DNA from: Orthonyx spaldingii
Lineage: Eukaryota > Chordata > Aves > Passeriformes > Orthonychidae
Assembly: GCA_013397795.1 (NCBI GenBank)
Contig: VZTJ01000638.1
Span: 1,069,586 to 1,133,585 of the forward strand
Reading direction: 5' to 3'
DNA length: 64,000 bases
Of the stretch, positions 37,771-48,760 are shown piece by piece. Both the position numbers and the translations under genes were made by a program. Every line of letters starts with the position of its first letter. The stretch's first letter is position 1. The notes beneath the pieces are model-generated. The model searched no databases and was not told where the DNA came from. It was given only the letters and a program-made list of their open reading frames with translations.

Positions 37771-40700
37771 TGGGGTAAGAACAGGATATAAGCTTCTGCT
37801 TTCTGCATTCAGACATTCTGGAGACCCTGCATAAGCCTGGACTCCAGGCAATCTCAGCAGCTGTCTGCCCAAGATCTCAGGGGAGCAAGTCTGAGCAGTA
37901 AATTAGCCTCTGTGCCCTGGGTGCAGCTAGATCAGAAGCAAATGTGTCCAGCTCTCATGGGGACAGGCACTCTGAGCCACTAGAGACTAGTAACAATTCC
38001 CTGAAAAATTTTGTGGAGTCCAAAACTAAGCAAGCAAGGAAAACAAAAGTAGGTGGGAGAGAAAAGGTAGGAAGGGAGAGTCATTGATAATTCTGGGTTT
38101 CATTACCTGCTCATGGTCAGGAGACCATGTATTCAGAGTCTGAAGGTGCTACTTCAAAATAATCCACATAACAGTAACCATCCTTGCCCAAACTGCCCCA
38201 AACACAACCAAGCAAACCACATAGTTTGAGCTTAAAAAGATAAAATTTCTCTTTAGTCCAGTGACATCCAAGCTTGCATTTCTATCTAATCACATCTGCA
38301 TAAAAAAATCACCTATTCTTTGAATGGACTTTTCTAATCAAAGCATAGTTCAAGGAAAGTTTTTCACCTGGTCCTTTTGCTGAATTTCTTCAATGCAGAC
38401 TATTTTGGGAGTAGATTTACACTGTCAGCTTGGACACCTTCCTGTTTCCTTTCTAGGCTTTGATCCCTTGATCTGAATGCCTGCTGACTGGTTCCTTCTG
38501 GAGTGACACAAGCATTTCCCTCCAAAAAGGAGACTAGACACAACTGACAGTACAGTACGCACCAGGATCCAGCCTCGAGCAAGAGCATAGACGTTGATTG
38601 TGCCAAACACTCAAGACCTTCAACACAGTCCCCACAGACTTTGTGCCCTGGGGTGCCCTCATACACTTAGGCCACATCCCAGGGTATACACACACCCTTG
38701 GCATGAACTATAAAAGCACCACCATAGCAAGTTGCAACCCAGTCCTGTCTCTGAGACTCTGGGTGCTTTAAAATGAAAGATGAGTGAGTGCAGCCTGTGC
38801 CCCACAACCACCAAAGTGCTCCACAGAGCCCAGACCAGACCCAAGGCAAGTGTTTTTTCCCTGTAAGCTTCTCTGCTCCTGAAAGTATGAACATCATCCT
38901 GAACATCATCCACTTTGCGTCCCCTTCAGGGGCAAGGCTGTACTTTCTTCCCCAACCTGTAAAGGCAACTTAAGAAGTACTGAGTGTCTTTTTCCATCTA
39001 ACTGATTGAGCTGTTGGAGCTTCAGGGTGGTAGAGGACACCATGGTTGACCACCAGCTTATGAGAAACAGGGTGACAAACAGAAGGGAAAGTCATAAAGC
39101 AGGTGAGGAGAGAATGGATTTATTGAGAAGGCTCACTAGAAATATCTAAATAGGTCTATCTTAGATTATCTTCTGCCTCTCTTTTCAGTCACTGTACACG
39201 AGTGACTGTCATCTTATTTTAATCTAGGCACCATCTTATTTTAATCTAGGCACCATAAAATAGAGGGGAAGTTTCCTATATATGATCATGAGGATCTTGT
39301 AGAGGAAAGGGTGGAAACTCTATTTTTAGAGGATTTGAAAGTGGAGAGCTGAAACCCTGCTAGTTATACCCTGGGGAACAATCCTGCACAGGCCTTCAGA
39401 GGGATGAATTAACCTTTTCTTTCTCAAGGGTGTTTTACCCACCATCACTAGAGTCATCCTGGGAAAATAAAGGAACTCTGTTTCCTCGCCTTGAAGACAG
39501 GTTGTGCTGACAGGTGCCATCCTCTAGCCAGGTGTCTTCACACCATTTAACTGGGTTAAAAAAAGCTGTTCTGTGTGCTAAATTGCTTCCTCACTTCACA
39601 AGGCGTGAAAGCCTTTTCTCTCTTTCACGTGTCCGTGCTTCACTCCTTCTGGGGAGACAGCTGGTCTTTTTTTTTTTTAATACATTCTGCTCCTTAAATG
39701 CCGTTGCTGAGACAAATCAGGTCATGTGGAGCCAGGCCCACGAAAAACACAGAGGTGACTCAATCCTGGGAAATCATTGGGAGTTGGATGCCTAAATTTC
39801 TCTGTGAGTCCAGGCCCAACTGGCCTCGAGTAACATCAGTATGAACATACATTGTGTTCTAGTCAAGAACAGAGCATGGGCTGGCACACATCTTAACCCC
39901 ACAAATAGCACAGGTGTTTGGGTGATTCAGCACTAGTTCACCTAAATAACTGAAGGAAAGGTTTCCACACATACTTTAGCACGGGTGTTTTGAGAAAGGA
40001 ATGAGTCTGGGCCCTTATTTCTTTGCATGGAGAACACAGTTGTTTGGTTTCGGGTTTTTTTCTAATAATAATAATCAGGTATCATATTTCCCTTGGGTTA
40101 AATGGGTGAAGTGGGTTATTCATAAGTATCAATGGTCCTATGGATGTCCAGGCTCTGGTCAGTATTGATGCCTGTCTGGTGAAAGGTGGGTAAGTCCTAA
40201 ATCTGGGCTCCCAGCACAGAGTTTTCAGAATACTGGGAGATGGCCACATGTATTGAAGGGCTCTGGGATTTGGTGTCACGTTTAACAGGAGCTCCTAACT
40301 AAGGACAGAAAGGAGCAGCATACCAGGGTGATGACTGAGCATATAGCATGGCTATAGCACAGCCTGATCCTAGGATGGACATTAAGGTGGTTGACACATG
40401 CTGTATATTGGAGGGCAGAGAAACACAAGGAAAAGGAGAGCTATAGAGAGAAGCAGAGGAAGCTATGTAATACTCAAACACATTTCAATAAAACAGTAAG
40501 TTCTTTCTTGGTCTCTCCATCCCAGCATTCAGAATACAAAACGATGTGATTATTTTTCCAAGGAAAGGCAATGATGTGCACCATGAGAGACAAGTGGACT
40601 AACAGCATGCAGGGACCAAAACACTTAGTCCTCTCCTTTCTTTGCCTATATGTGGCAACACCTAGTTTCTTCATTTTTCCTTTCCTGAAATACCAGCACA

Positions 40701-42784
40701 TGAGACATTCAAAAGGGTCTGGAGGTTATAGTAACACTTCCTTAATTCTTTGCCATAATTTGACCCTCTCTGTAAGCTGTGAGTTTGGAGATGGAAGGTG
40801 CAAAAGCAGCCAGAGGTTAGAAATCTTCTTGTCATGGCTCTTGGAAATTTCTACATTCCTGGTACCTAAGAACTAACCTCTGCCCTGTCTGTGTCTTAAC
40901 ATTAATTTCTTATCTTCTATTCTCTCAACTATGTGATAGCAAGGAAAGTCTCACTTACGGGAACAGTCTGGCTCAGAAGGGATGTCCTAGAAACGTGGAG
41001 GTGTGGCAGACAAGCAGATGGGGATGGTGAGAGGATCATCCCTCCAGCACTGGAAAGATGCTGTGGGCTGTACAGATAGAGACATAAAAGTGTGTTTCAT
41101 AAAGGCAAAGCTTTGCACACTGCCTTCATTGGGTATGTGAGGATGGTCTGAATAAGAAATGGACACGTTTGACTATGTATGTCCTTTTGTATATCCATTT
41201 AGCTCTGCATCCACCTGTCTCAGTTACATCCTGCCATTACAGGATCCATGATTTGTTTAACACTAAATGAAACAGAGGGCGTTTGCTCTGTGGAAAATGG
41301 CAATACATTTCATGTATCCTAACAGTATCACAAATATGTCAGTATTAAGTATTAGTATGAGTTCACTTTACACATAAATATGTAAATGAAGGGGAGGGGG
41401 GTGATGGAATACTAATATCTGAAACCTATCTCTGCCAGAGCTGATTCCTGGCTGGGAACTCTAGAGTCCATGCAAACCCTAGTAATAATCATCACTTTAT
41501 TGTAGCCACAGTACTACAGCCAAGATGTCATGAAGGTTTGGGAGATAGATAAGACAGACAGATTTCTTGTTTTCCACTGAGATGGTTTTGAATGCATCCT
41601 GGCAGGGATGACTCACCCTTTTAGCTTTCCAAGGAAGACAAATTGCTTTCCAGGAGCTTCTGCTGTATACAGGTTATTTTTGAGTGCTTCCTTAATTAAG
41701 GTTTATCTGCTGTGCACATAATCCACGGATGAAAAGCCCTTGGGGCTTTTTTTTTGAGTGAACAGAAGTTTGCCCCTGAACAACCTGTTTCTCACCCAAC
41801 CCACTGTTATACAACATGACACACATACTTCATGGATACTGTGTCATGCCCCGGAAGTAGCTGCAGGTCAGTAGCCTGAAAAAAAAGTAATTCCAAATGC
41901 CTGGGATGCTTTACTGGGGAAGGACTGAATAGAAACAGGATCCCTGAGGGCCACAGTTGGCAAAGCCAAACTACTGGTACATTTCTTTCTTTCATCCATG
42001 ATCTTGAACTCCACTTCTGCCCCAGTCTTGTGATTCTTATCTTTTGTATCTGAAATTATGCTGAAAGCACCCTACTGGAAATAACTTTTGCAGTTGTACA
42101 ACTTGGGATCTGGCAAGGACTCAAATGGATGTCATCCCAACTGGGAGAAGAGGACAATTATGTCACTGGGATGTGCTAAAAGGAGCCTTTTAGCTCTGTC
42201 ATGCTGTAGGTGCAGGTGAGATGTTTTGGTCTGACCTCTCTGGAGAGACGTGCTCTCCCATCCCTTGCCAGGTCAGGGGCTGACAGGCAGCCACAACTCT
42301 CTGTGAGTATTTCTGTCAAAACAGCACAAGAGCTGACCCTGTGGCTCACTGTGCCCTGGGCTCAGGCCAGCAGGAGAAGGAGACAAACCTTTACAGGTCT
42401 ACATAGCCCAGGTAACAGGCAGCTTCTCTGGAGTCAGAGAGTCAAGCATGCAGCAGTCCGCAACCCATAATAGCTGTCTTGGTTGGTGTAGGAGGTATGT
42501 GGGATGTGAGAGCAACACGGCCAGTCGCAAGAGAGATCTCCCCTCAGTCAATGGTTTTCACCCTTGTCCAGGGATTAACAATTTTGGCACATTCACTAAT
42601 GGTTTTGCAGGAATCAGCCATGGGGACTGGACCCTTAGGGCCTTGTAGTTGTGTCTAAATTGTCCTTCTGGTCTCCCAGTCTTGCTGCTGTTTGAGACTA
42701 GCCTCAGTCCTTGGGGATAAGGAGTCAAAGCTACAGCATCTAAGTGTTATGCAGTGCTCTAAAGGAGTACCAGTCTGTCTTCAC
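37771..42784. other. Noncoding DNA; no gene seen
   Basis: Holds the 22-bp duplication listed separately. A TATAAAAG at 38710-38717 lacks other promoter features. No gene was recognised. Confidence 0.55.
39210..39253. repeat. Perfect 22-bp tandem duplication
   Basis: Two identical 22-base units beginning CATCTTATTTTAATC abut at 39231/39232. With no difference between copies, the duplication is recent or an assembly artefact. Confidence 0.95.
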
Positions 42785-42873
42785 GTTGCTGTGGCTACAG
42801 TGTAATGCTGGCATACCCAAGACCTCCTTAAAGCAGCTAGTTCAGGTATTAGCCGTTAGGTTGCCACAGCAAC
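42785..42873. promoter_or_regulatory. Pair of RFX X-box-like motifs
   Basis: GTTGCCACAGCAAC (42860-42873) matches the palindromic X-box GTTGCCATGGCAAC at 12 of 14 positions, and GTTGCTGTGGCTAC (42785-42798) at 11 of 14. They are 61 bases apart and 2.2 kb upstream of the GAP43 coding exon. RFX factors bind such sites; occupancy is not known. Confidence 0.4.
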
Positions 42874-44359
42874 ACAGGACTTACTGCAAGCTGCAAAACT
42901 TGTCTAAGGAACTGGATGGATGAGCCCGTGTGGAGCTCTGCACTACCCTGGCTAGTTTAAATGTACTTCAAATTTCTTTCCACCTCCTTGTGCTGAACTA
43001 GGCTGAAAAGCTTACCCCAGATGCTGCATAACAGGGTTGAGTTAGCTGTGCAAGACACACATGAGTGGTTGCAGCCTGCTGGTGCCTGCATCATCTTTAC
43101 ACATAACCATCACCTGCTCTCTGACAAGCTGAGACAAACATGAAAGCCCACTTTCCATACTGTGTCGTTTAATGCACTGGGGGAAGTGTAGACATAATGT
43201 TCAGCTGTGCCCCTGTGATTGGTGCAACAATCATTTTGTCCCTGGGCATGGTCAGGAGCACAAAAACTCCTTGTGCAGAATTCTGTGTATTTATGCCATT
43301 TATATATTCATTCACAGCCTTTTGCACCTCCTACATAAGCATCCACCTAGTGTCCTCCCATCTCACTTCCTGCTGCATACAGACCCATCCACATCCCTGC
43401 ACAGCTGTGTGGGGCAGCTCTTTTCCTTGATGATTTGGGGCTGCTCACCCCTTGGCCACCATAACAACTTAAGGAATGAAGGGCACCAGTGCTAGGGTGA
43501 GAGATCTGGGATCGCTGGGGCCCCAGTGGGACATAATGGGTAGCACCTGGCATGGCAGTGGGCAACTGATTGGTTCCCTGGCCAAGCACTGCTCCCACGT
43601 GTGCCTGACCCTGTCTCGTGCTGTGGAAATGATCACTTCCAGTCTGGTTCCCAGGGATTTCTGCTACTGTGGCCACTCTTCTTTCCCCCGTCCACAGGCA
43701 TGATGTGTCCAGTGGCGCATCTGCACATTGCAGTGGCTTCTTCTCCCTTCTTCCTGCCACACTTTTATTGAATATGTTTGTAGGTTGTCCCCTTTCTCTG
43801 CTCTTCTGGTTGGGAGCCTTTCCCCAGGTGGCACATCTCAGTTGCAATGGCCAAGGGAGTGGTTCCTTCTTCCCACACAGGAGCAAATGCTTCCATCTTT
43901 CCCAGTCAGCTTGTTTTCTTTGTTTTGTGACCTGAGCCAGTGATGGAAACCAGGTGCAGACAGCAAAGAGGCCAGTGGCTCTTCTTCCAGGCAGGTCCTT
44001 TGAATGCTTCCCAATGGGATTATTAATAGAACAGTGTCCTTCCATCAATATGCAGCCGAGCTGTTACTTGCCCAAGGGCTGCTAAATTATTGGGGTGAAG
44101 CGTGGTCTGTCCTGTAGATTCAGGAAGGTTTATAAGCTGAGCATTATCTCTCTGCAGCAGACCAGCGTGAGGCACAGGCTCTGTTTTGGTCCCATTTAAG
44201 ACTTCAATGTATGATTTAAGTCTAAAAAACATGGGGAGTGCCTGTTCTTTGTTATAAGGCTGATTTCCCCCTAAAAGTCAGAGAAATAATAATACTCTGC
44301 TGAAATTGGAAAGAGTGATATTAATCTGCCTATTAACCCTTCAGTGAAACCATGAGTGG
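42874..44359. other. Noncoding DNA with one long antisense frame
   Basis: The - strand is open from an ATG at 44045 down to a TAG at 43347 (232 codons), the longest complete frame in the window. Its product is basic, Gly/Ser/His-rich and matches no family I know. It overlaps shorter + strand frames and is probably chance. Confidence 0.4.
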
Positions 44360-44560
44360 AGAGCAAAGGCAAAGCGCTTGGAGCGCTTGCAGGCAGGGTG
44401 TTTGGGAGGAGTATATCCTGTGAATATCTGTGTGTGTCTGACAGCACGGAACTGCGGTGGGGCGGGCAGCAATCCTATTCTCTGTTGGCAATCCCGAGCC
44501 AAAAAGCTATAAAAGACAAAGCACTTGGTGTCATTAGAGTCACACACCTGTGAAACAAGG
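44360..44560 (+). promoter_or_regulatory. Possible core promoter just upstream of GAP43 exon 2
   Basis: An SP1-type GC box, GGTGGGGCGGGC, lies at 44456-44467 and a TATA box, TATAAAAG, at 44508-44515. That predicts a start near 44540, about 0.5 kb upstream of the coding exon and on the same strand. Two copies of the self-complementary AGCGCTT (44373-44379 and 44382-44388) sit just upstream. Exon 2 has no usable initiator Met, so a transcript from here could be noncoding or would have to supply an ATG itself. Motif evidence only; it may equally be a conserved enhancer. Confidence 0.3.
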
Positions 44561-44989
44561 TGTCAATAAAAAGAAACACCGACTTGAAGGCAGAGGTGGA
44601 TTTGGAAGGACTGTGAAAATCCCCCTCAGGAGAGTGTTTTGAAAATGAGTAGGGAAAAAAATTGGTATCTTGCAAAATGAATGGGAAAATAAATCATGGG
44701 AATAGAAACAACACAGCTGGTGCAAGCCTTTCCACACAGCCAAGATGCTCTCAGCATTGCTGACAGAAATGATGAGGTGCTTAAAATTCCTTTTACAAAC
44801 CTCTGGCTGGAGGTTTGGCTGGAGACCTACGTCTGTCCAGCCTTTAGGATGAAATTAGGGCCACCTGGCTCCAAACCCATACCAAATGGAAAGGCTGTTT
44901 TGAAACTTGTCACTGGTTAGCAGGAGGGGAAAGTGAGACATTCTCAATAAAATTAGAGCATCTGCTACACCTGAAGAAATCTTAACATA

Positions 44990-45035
44990 TATCCCTCTTT
45001 TCTCCTCTGCCCTCCTCCCTTGTTCTTCTTCAAAG
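44990..45035 (+). promoter_or_regulatory. GAP43: 3' splice acceptor of GAP43 exon 2
   Basis: A nearly unbroken pyrimidine tract of about 40 bases runs into CAAAG, with AG at 45034-45035. Splicing here puts the GTT codon (Val11) first, which is the conserved exon 1/exon 2 boundary of vertebrate GAP43. Reading upstream in the coding frame meets a TGA at 44934 and no ATG in between, so unspliced RNA does not extend the protein. Confidence 0.93.
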
Positions 45036-45663
45036 GTTGAAAAAAATGAGGATGGAGACCAAAAGATCGAGCAAGATGGCATCAAACCAGAAGATAAAGC
45101 TCATAAGGCAGCCACCAAAATCCAGGCCAGCTTCCGCGGACACATAACAAGGAAAAAGCTCAAGGGGGAGAAGAAGGGAGATGCCCCAGCATCTGAGACT
45201 GATGCTGCCGACAAGAAGGAAGAAGGGCCTGCTGGCGGAGCAGCCGAGAACAAAGAAAGCGAGGCTCCTGCTGCCACAGAAGCAGCCGCCGCTGACAGTG
45301 CCCAGCAGGAGGAGGGCAGCAAAGACAGCAGCGCGCCAGCGGAGGAGAAAAAAGGAGATGGAGCCGCCGACACGGGCTCAGAGCAGCCAGCCCCACAGGC
45401 TGCCACTCCTGCTGCCTCCTCAGAGGAAAAGCCCGCTGCTGCCGCTGCCCCCGAAAGGGAAAGTGCCACTAAAGCTTCCACTGATAACTCGCCGTCCTTG
45501 AAGGCTGACGAAGCCCAAGACAAAGAGGAGCCTAAACAAGCCGACGTGCCTGCTGCTGACACCACTGCCACCACCACCCCTGCCGCAGAGGATGCTACTG
45601 CCAAGGCAACAGCGCAACCCCAAATGGAGACAGTGGAGAGCAGCCAAACCGAAGAGAAGACAG
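45036..45663 (+). CDS. GAP43: GAP43 (neuromodulin) central coding exon (exon 2)
   Basis: Neuromodulin is a growth-cone and presynaptic phosphoprotein. It binds calmodulin at low calcium, is phosphorylated by protein kinase C, and regulates cortical actin and axon growth. The exon is open in one frame for 209 codons plus one base (phase 0 in, phase 1 out), beginning VEKNEDGDQKIEQDGIKPED. With ten residues from the missing exon 1 this starts at residue 11. The IQ motif IQASFRGHITRKKL covers about residues 39-52, and the PKC-site serine (Ser42 in this numbering, Ser41 in mammals) is codon 45129-45131. The rest is a disordered Ala/Glu/Lys/Pro-rich acidic tail with the conserved block STDNSPS, then KEEPKQADVPAA, and it ends near VESSQTEEKT. 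The N-terminal membrane anchor (Cys3/Cys4) and the last ~26 residues lie on other exons. The only in-frame Met is near the end of the exon, so translation cannot usefully start here. Family and exon assignment are secure from the translation; residue numbers depend on a standard 10-codon exon 1. Confidence 0.97.
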
Positions 45664-45670
45664 GTGAGTG
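45664..45670 (+). promoter_or_regulatory. GAP43: 5' splice donor of GAP43 exon 2
   Basis: The exon ends ACAG and is followed by GTGAGTG, a strong U1-type donor. One base (G) is left over, so the next exon must be entered in phase 1. If the intron is retained the reading frame adds only Gly-Glu and stops at TGA, giving a protein without the normal C-terminus. Confidence 0.93.
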
Positions 45671-47639
45671 AACGCCTCACTGGGGAACGGGCGTCTCCAG
45701 AAATGGATACCTCCCTGTCTCCTGGGAACAGGACCTGGTGTGGGGATTAGATCGAGAGTTAACAAGGGAATCCCCTTGCTAGTTTTTAGGGGTGGGGGAG
45801 ATTAATTTCTTGCATAACACCCTCTTTCCTGCTTCCAATCAGCTTTTGGAAATACTGCAGCTCCTGCTGAGGTTACTGTTCCTCCAAATGGAGGTGCCAC
45901 CAGCCCTTTTTTCCATGGTGGCAGGAGCATGTCGGCCAGCTGGGAGGCTTGGAGGGAGGGCACCCCAAGCTCTGCATATATTAAAGATAGTGATGAACCT
46001 TCTCAGTCACACTAGCACAAACAGCTCCAGTGGGACAACTTGACCAGCTCACTGCAGGCTTCCAACTTTAGCTGAAAATCTCACAAGACAAAAGCTCTCT
46101 CATACTGCAGGATACCTTGCTGGTGAGATGGTCATGGAGTCAAAAGGGTCTTTCTTCCATCTGCTTGTGTATGGATGAGATTCTTGGTACACCACATCCT
46201 AGTCAGGAGCATCTTGTTATCAGCAGTGCTAATAGTTTCATCCACACCTATACTTGTAGGGTCTTTGCTTGGAGTACCCCATGACAGGCAAGCTTGCATG
46301 AAGCTTTTAGATGTGTCACCTGATTCAGAGGTGGATAGTAAGAGAATCAGGTACGGAAAGGAAAGATTAAGGGCCCTGACAGCTCAGTGAGAGAGGACAG
46401 AAGAGAGGCTTGAATACCAAAAGTCACTGTAGGAGTTGTTTTCAATTCCTCACTGTTATCCAAGTGCACGTCTGCTTACTTCCCAGTGCCCCTGGGAAGG
46501 GGTGAAAAGTTTTGAGAGGCAAAAGTGAACCTTTTTTGACAAACATACAGTGTTTACAAACCATAAAGAAGTGCTGATTTTAAATTATGATACTGAGCTG
46601 AGTAGAAAATGCATCAAAGACCTGAGGATATTTTTCTCTCTTGTTCTTTACCTTTCTTGTTTTATCAAAGAAATAGAACATAAACAAAAAAAGGGTAACA
46701 TTGGAGGTAGGCTCCACATGAAACTCTATTAAGAAGCAGTACCAAACCGGCCTCCACATTTACGAAATACTCAGTTGTACAGGGCATTCCGCATTTGTTC
46801 GCTTGTTGGGGGAAATATGTTGCATATCACCTTGACGTTCATAAACAGCCTGATGTAAATGTTAGAGAGCCTCAGCACCCACTCTTGCACTTACTGATGT
46901 TTCTCCATAATTTCATTTGGTCCACTACTTCTCCTCCACAAATTGCAACTCCCACTCTCCAATTAGGCTTCCAAGCTTCATAGCTAACCTGGGCCTTGAG
47001 GAAACTCTATTCCTGCTCGACAAAGTGGACAGATAGGGACAAATAGATATCCAAAAGGACAGAGTAAATACTGGGAGAGGAACTTATGCAGGACATTTAA
47101 GGTATGGGCAAGGGGAGTAGCCTTCAAGAGCGTGAGTCTGAACTGACTGTACACAAAGGGTTGCTGGTTTTACTTCTGCTTATTTAGAAGTTTCTGGAAA
47201 TAAGCCTCGAAATTGTATTGTCCACATTTGCTTTTTGTTGTCCAAATGGTTGCAAATGGTCTCTAGCTATTTGTTCTTACTTTATACGATGAGTTAAGTG
47301 GCAACAGAAATGTCGTGTGATTACTGAAATATAATTTGCTATGTTGCATGCTGTACTTGTATTGGTTTTGTACTTGGGCAAAGGTATCATTATCAATGGC
47401 AACAATAGGACAGAGTGAATCAAAGTTTTGGGGTCCTCTATACATAGGATAATGAATGCATATTCCCTATTATTTAAGACTTGGGATGCCTTATTTTTAA
47501 GCAAGAATGATTCTGCTTTGAATTGACATTCCACTTTTATTCAGATTAATCTGCTGTAATGGTAGAGGTAGGAAATCTATAGTAGCAAGCTATTTGATTT
47601 TAATTTTCATTTATTTTACCTGTTTTGACTCATCACTCA

Positions 47640-47990
47640 TGAAAGAATGGTTTATTTCTACACAATATTCTGAATCATTTTCAGATATCTTCCTCATGCT
47701 CTTGTTGGTTTTAACATCATTTAAGTGGCCAGCCATTCATGGCCACATCATTTTAAGTGGTCATTTAAAATGCACGATTTAATATGCATTTGCACATGAT
47801 ACTATTACTTATGTAAATATCTAGCCAACAGAGGAAGCTGGAAAATCTACAATCAAATATGTATTTAAAAATGAGTTTTCAGTGATCGAGTGTTCAAGAC
47901 CAGTATGTGCATCCATTTATACTTATTCAGTATGCATGCAGTAACACTCAAGCTTACCAATGTTTGCAGAAAGCAAACATGGAAGGTGTA
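47640..47990. promoter_or_regulatory. Candidate conserved AT-rich element with inverted motif
   Basis: The stretch contains the self-complementary pair TGGCCA...TGGCCA around 47727-47744, flanked by near-repeats CATCATTTAAGTGG and CATCATTTTAAGTGG (from 47714 and 47747). POU/homeodomain-like ATATGCATTTGCA (47782-47794) follows. No known repeat family was recognised. Confidence 0.25.
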
Positions 47991-48599
47991 TGGCCAGAGT
48001 CAAGCTGATAGCCTCTTTAAAATGTTAATGAATATAGATTTTTCTTGAATTCGTATTCCAGGATGATATCAGCCTTCCAGTCACAAACCTGAACAGCTGG
48101 CTAAGTGCCCCCAGAGTCATCCAAGAAAGAAATGCAAAAAAGATTAAATAGGTCTCCTTGTCCATCTCTCTGAGGATTCCAGGCTGTGCTCTGCAATACA
48201 CTCTATAGCACAATGTCCACAATAGTAGGAAGCTGCTTCCCTCTTAAAGAATATTCCTCTGAGGAACAGTACAAAAGTACCCACAGGCAGGAAGTCTTTC
48301 CCGACAGAAAGCCTATGTTTTCTTTTCACCATCTTCACCCTATTACTCTCTCTTATATCTTTAAACCCCTCTGTTTCTCTTGGCACTTACTCTTTCCATA
48401 GACTTAAACACATTTTCCAGGTCTCAACCTTTCTCCCAGTCATCCCCCAGCAAACAGCACTGGTGGTTGCTGGCATGGCTGCAATGGTCATTCATGAAAG
48501 AGGGGACATCTGCCACTCCAGTGCTCCTCCAGCCCAGGGACAGATCGTCTTTCAGCTTCATCAGTCCCCTTGGCCTTCAAAGGTCACCTCGTATCGTTT

Positions 48600-48760
48600 C
48601 TGTGATCGAAGACTGGCACAGTAGTGTGCAGTGTCAGGCTGCCAAAAATAAATCAAATTGGCTCCTGGCCAGTGTCATCGGTTGGCTGGTTGCCATGGCA
48701 TGCTCGGCTGCTACTACCCTGAGGCGTGCCGACCGTGCTACTTTGGGTGGTGATGTTCAT
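48600..48760. promoter_or_regulatory. X-box-bearing candidate conserved element
   Basis: GTTGCCATGGCATG (48689-48702) matches the X-box at 12 of 14 positions. It sits in a patch with more CpG and fewer low-complexity runs than its surroundings, 3 kb into intron 2. Conservation is inferred from sequence character only. Confidence 0.3.

Noticed and set aside
38710..38717. A second TATA promoter
   Set aside because: A lone TATAAAAG without GC box, initiator or downstream exon signals.
45181..45501. 106-codon + strand frame inside the GAP43 exon
   Set aside because: Shifted-frame shadow of the real coding frame.
45101..45604. 167-codon antisense frame, Ala/Ser-rich
   Set aside because: It is the mirror of the GAP43 coding exon; GCN and GAG codons read backward avoid stops.
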